Origin: Elephas maximus indicus
Lineage: Eukaryota; Chordata; Mammalia; Proboscidea; Elephantidae
Assembly (NCBI RefSeq): GCF_024166365.1
Contig: NC_064830.1
Location: forward strand, 93,922,968-93,986,967
DNA length: 64,000 nucleotides
Reading direction: 5' to 3'
Shown here: positions 62,101 through 64,000 of the stretch, piece by piece
How positions within the stretch are numbered: the stretch's first letter is position 1
Layout: each line of letters starts with the position of its first letter
The notes under the pieces: model-generated
Told to the model about the DNA's origin: nothing
What the model saw: the letters and a program-made list of their open reading frames with translations, nothing else
The model's database searches: none
Program-made: the position numbers and the translations under genes

Positions 62101-62735
62101 AGAATGCACCACCTACGTGGAGGATGAGGTCACCGAGCAAGGGAGCAGGAGTAGAGTGGGGCGGGGGGGCAAAGAAGGTGGCAGCGGCAGGGTGACCAGG
62201 TATGGCCAGTGACCAGCTCACATGGAGCAGGTGGCTCTAGACTGACAGCAGGAGCTCAAAGGACATTGAGGGAGGAAGGGGAGATAAATTCTGCTAGTGT
62301 CTGTGAAGGGCAGGGAGGACACTCACCACCCCTCCAGGTCTTGTGCTCCTGAGGCACCATGGGAAGTTGACATTGAGCAGCCTGGCCCTGACCCTGGGCT
62401 GGCACAGCACTGACCCCCATCCAGATCTACAGAGATGTGGGTGCCTCTCCCCCAGTGTGGCTGCCAAGGGCAGGAGAAGTGCTGTGCCTGATTAGAAGGG
62501 AATTGACCACAGTGCCACCCAGGGCAGCTGAGTCTGAATCCCAGCTCTGGCCTTGCCAGGCAGATTCCCCCCGCACACGGGCTCTCCGTGTGTGATCTGC
62601 GCAGGCCTCCTCACCGAAGTGTGGCCTCCACACCTAGCAGGTACCGGTAGATGAGCTGGGCCTCCAGGTCGTGGTCAAGAGGGTCATTCCACTCCTGCAG
62701 AGTCACCCGTGACCGGGTCTTATCACAGCCCACAT
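59182..62735 (-). CDS. RASA4: RASA4 (CAPRI), last three coding exons, partial gene
   Basis: The minus-strand exons are 62735-62615 (VGCDKTRSRVTLQEWNDPLD and on to LLGVEATL), 59547-59483 (EKHWELRGATEAGTALEGPG) and 59303-59182 (PEDGLAQLFQVLQDLKKAHS to NLLELQT, TGA). Phases join cleanly. Human RASA4 has the same C-terminal order: GCDKTRSRVTLQEWNDPLDH, then ERHRELSGGAEAG, then LLRVLQDLREAHSSSP and a final LLELQT. RASA4 is a cytosolic GTPase-activating protein that moves to the membrane on calcium through its two C2 domains and switches off Ras. Its C2, RasGAP, PH and Btk-type zinc parts lie upstream of this segment, beyond the window's right edge. The first exon here begins within the part following the Btk motif. 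No break was seen. Confidence 0.96.
59630..61130 (-). repeat. L2 LINE ORF2 to 3' part, antisense
   Basis: On the minus strand near 60640-60560 a frame reads SSCLLGISTWMSKRYLKPN, matching the L2 segment SNCLLDISTWMSNRHLKLN. Reverse-complement phrases such as 'gtgcaaaggccctggaatgg' and 'ttttaagcaggggagcgatg' follow the L2 consensus in order. It has several frame breaks. Confidence 0.88.
61365..61760 (+). mobile_element. Solo LTR remnant, ERVL-MaLR (MLT1-type)
   Basis: Ordered LTR sequence of the MLT1 kind is seen ('gtgtgattaagctaaggatc', 'ggattctccccatagagcct'). There is no internal region or second LTR. It is an old, broken fossil from early placental evolution. Confidence 0.7.
61805..61995 (+). 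repeat. MIR SINE, sense
   Basis: 'gcagtggttaggaccatggg' followed by 'ctgggtatgaattttagctc' and 'cgataatagtacctacctgg' is the MIR consensus order. Confidence 0.85.
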
Positions 62736-63374
62736 CTGGGGGCAGAGAGAGGGCAGGGTTATAGGCAGGTCTGGCCTGGTGGCAGGGAAGAGGGACCCAC
62801 ACTGTCTGAGCTCATGCCTGACTTCCTGGTTGTAGAGGTGGGCAAACCGAGGCCTAGAGGGTGAGAGGATTAGACCTGGGCCCCCTAGTGCAGGGCTGGG
62901 CTGGAGGCAGAGCAGAGCTAGGGAAGGCTGGCCCAGGTATGCCTGTGGCTCCTCACCCTTCCAGGGCGGCAGCTCACCTTGGGTTCAGCTCCTGAGCCAT
63001 GGGATATGGGATACGTGATTGCAGCTAGGGGGAGTTGTGCAAGACGCACCTTGGAAGATCTGGGTGACTTTCTGGAAGGCTACCTGCCTGGAAGATCATG
63101 GTCAAGTGGGCTATAGGGGTCTGCACCTTGGAATGAGCTGGCCTTGCATCTCACAGGCCTTATGACCTTGGCCAAGTCACCTGCCCTCTCTGAGCCTTTT
63201 TCCTCCATTTTACAGACCCTGCCCCACAGTGGTGTGGTAAGGCCCCACTTCACTGACAATGTCACTATGGTGCTGACAGCCAGAGGCTGCAGGGCAGGTC
63301 TGCCAGCCCCAATGTCACTTATAAGGAGCCACCCTGCAGGGCCCTGGCAGGGTCAGTCTGTAGATAAGCACCAA

Positions 63375-63550
63375 TAAAAACCAAAAAAACCAAGTCTGTT
63401 GCCACTGAGTTGATTCCAACTCAGCAACCCTATAGGACAGAGTAGAACTGCCCCACAGAGTTTCTAAGAAAAGAAGCACCTGGCAAATTCAAACTGGCAA
63501 CATTTTGGTTAGCAGCCGTAGCACTTAACCACTATGCCACCAGGGTTTCC
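63375..63550 (-). repeat. AfroSINE, short form, antisense, with target duplication
   Basis: It runs from 'taaaaaccaaaaaaaccaag' to 'tgccaccagggtttcc'. 'taagcaccaa' flanks it (63365-63374 and 63551-63560). Confidence 0.95.
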
Positions 63551-63836
63551 TAAGCACCAACAGCTGGGCTGAACTCTCTACACTGAGAAAGGGAATTCCG
63601 TTTCAAGAGCATCTGTGACCTGGTGATGCCCCAATCTCCACAGCTTAACCTCAAACCCAGGACTCGGCTAGAGCAGGTGGGTCAGGTTCCACTGGCTTCC
63701 ACAGGGCTTCTGGGGCCGAGGCCAGGCCTGGCCTGGGGGGCAGGGGCTCCAAGTGCTGAGCCTACTGTGTGACTAGGAAGCAAGTATTTTGTAAAGCAGG
63801 TAGGAATAAGAGGGACAAGTGTCCAAGGTTCTAGAA

Positions 63837-64000
63837 CTGTGCTGTCCAATAGGGTAAACACTAGCCTTACAAGACTTTTAAAATCTAAATTAATTAAATG
63901 TAAATAAAATTTTAAAAAGCTAAAAACTCAGTTCCTCAGTTGCACTACCCACATTTCAAGAGCTCAGTATCCACACATGGCTCGTGGTTAGTGTACTGGA
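63837..64000 (+). mobile_element. Non-autonomous DNA transposon fragment, probably hAT type
   Basis: 'gtgctgtccaatagggtaaa' at the left and 'acatggctcgtggttagtgt' at the right match the ends of a well-known mammalian MER-type element that starts with CAGTGCTGTCCAATAG. The window stops just before the right terminus. The family name is not certain. Confidence 0.6.

Larger units (their letters stand above)
59548..62614 (-). other. RASA4: RASA4 penultimate-side intron with L2, MaLR LTR and MIR
   Basis: 59630-61130 is an antisense L2, 61365-61760 an MLT1-type LTR remnant and 61805-61995 a sense MIR. 61996-62614 shows no repeat or exon I can name. Confidence 0.8.
62736..64000 (-). other. RASA4: RASA4 intron, running off the window
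   Basis: No upstream RASA4 exon (the segment just before GCDKTRSR) was found up to 64000. 63110-63240 looks like a sense MIR ('gaccttggccaagtcacctg', 'cctccattttacagaccctg'). It also holds an AfroSINE at 63375-63550 and a DNA transposon fragment at the end. Confidence 0.7.

Overview
This is ordinary nuclear DNA of a placental mammal from the superorder Afrotheria, most likely a paenungulate (elephant, sea cow or hyrax). Genes are split by GT..AG introns, promoters are CpG islands, and ancient mammalian repeats (MIR, L2, L1M, MER5A, MaLR) are everywhere. About twenty copies of AfroSINE, a tRNA-derived SINE known only from Afrotheria, are scattered through the window. Many of them are short copies lacking a middle segment of about 45 bases, the form described for Proboscidea, Sirenia and Hyracoidea. 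An RTE-type LINE that shares the AfroSINE 3' tail is also present.

The gene order matches the human 7q22.1 block: PRKRIP1 (+, last exon only, 6463-6563), ORAI2 (+, CpG island near 14.2-15.0 kb, coding exons 17903-18127 and 23207-23746), ALKBH4 (-, three coding exons, 41047 down to 29989), LRWD1 (+, fifteen coding exons, 41275-47773), POLR2J (-, four coding exons, 51567 down to 48466) and RASA4 (-, last three coding exons, 62735 down to 59182; the rest lies beyond the window). All coding exons were placed by reading splice sites and phases by eye. The spliced products come to 254 aa (ORAI2), 303 aa (ALKBH4), 649 aa (LRWD1) and 117 aa (POLR2J), at or within two residues of the human lengths as I remember them. 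No break was seen in any host gene.

ALKBH4 and LRWD1 are head to head over a 227-base CpG-rich promoter carrying a TGTAGT-type (ZNF143/THAP11-like) element. LRWD1 and POLR2J are tail to tail, with poly(A) signals about 400 bases apart. ORAI2 and ALKBH4 also converge. The genes do not form a pathway: they serve splicing (PRKRIP1), store-operated calcium entry (ORAI2), protein demethylation (ALKBH4), replication origin and heterochromatin function (LRWD1), RNA polymerase II (POLR2J) and calcium-triggered Ras inactivation (RASA4).

The space between exons is mostly repeat. The clearest structures are an L1M element hit three times by AfroSINEs (1.5-4.2 kb); a run of AfroSINEs landing one after another at one site (36.8-37.3 kb); an old L1M split by an AfroSINE-like element and then by a young 5'-truncated L1 with a perfect target duplication (54.2-57.3 kb); a probable processed retrocopy (37.57-38.4 kb); and a perfect 49-base direct repeat (52.15-52.25 kb). 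I found no undescribed system, no CRISPR array and no operon-like cluster.
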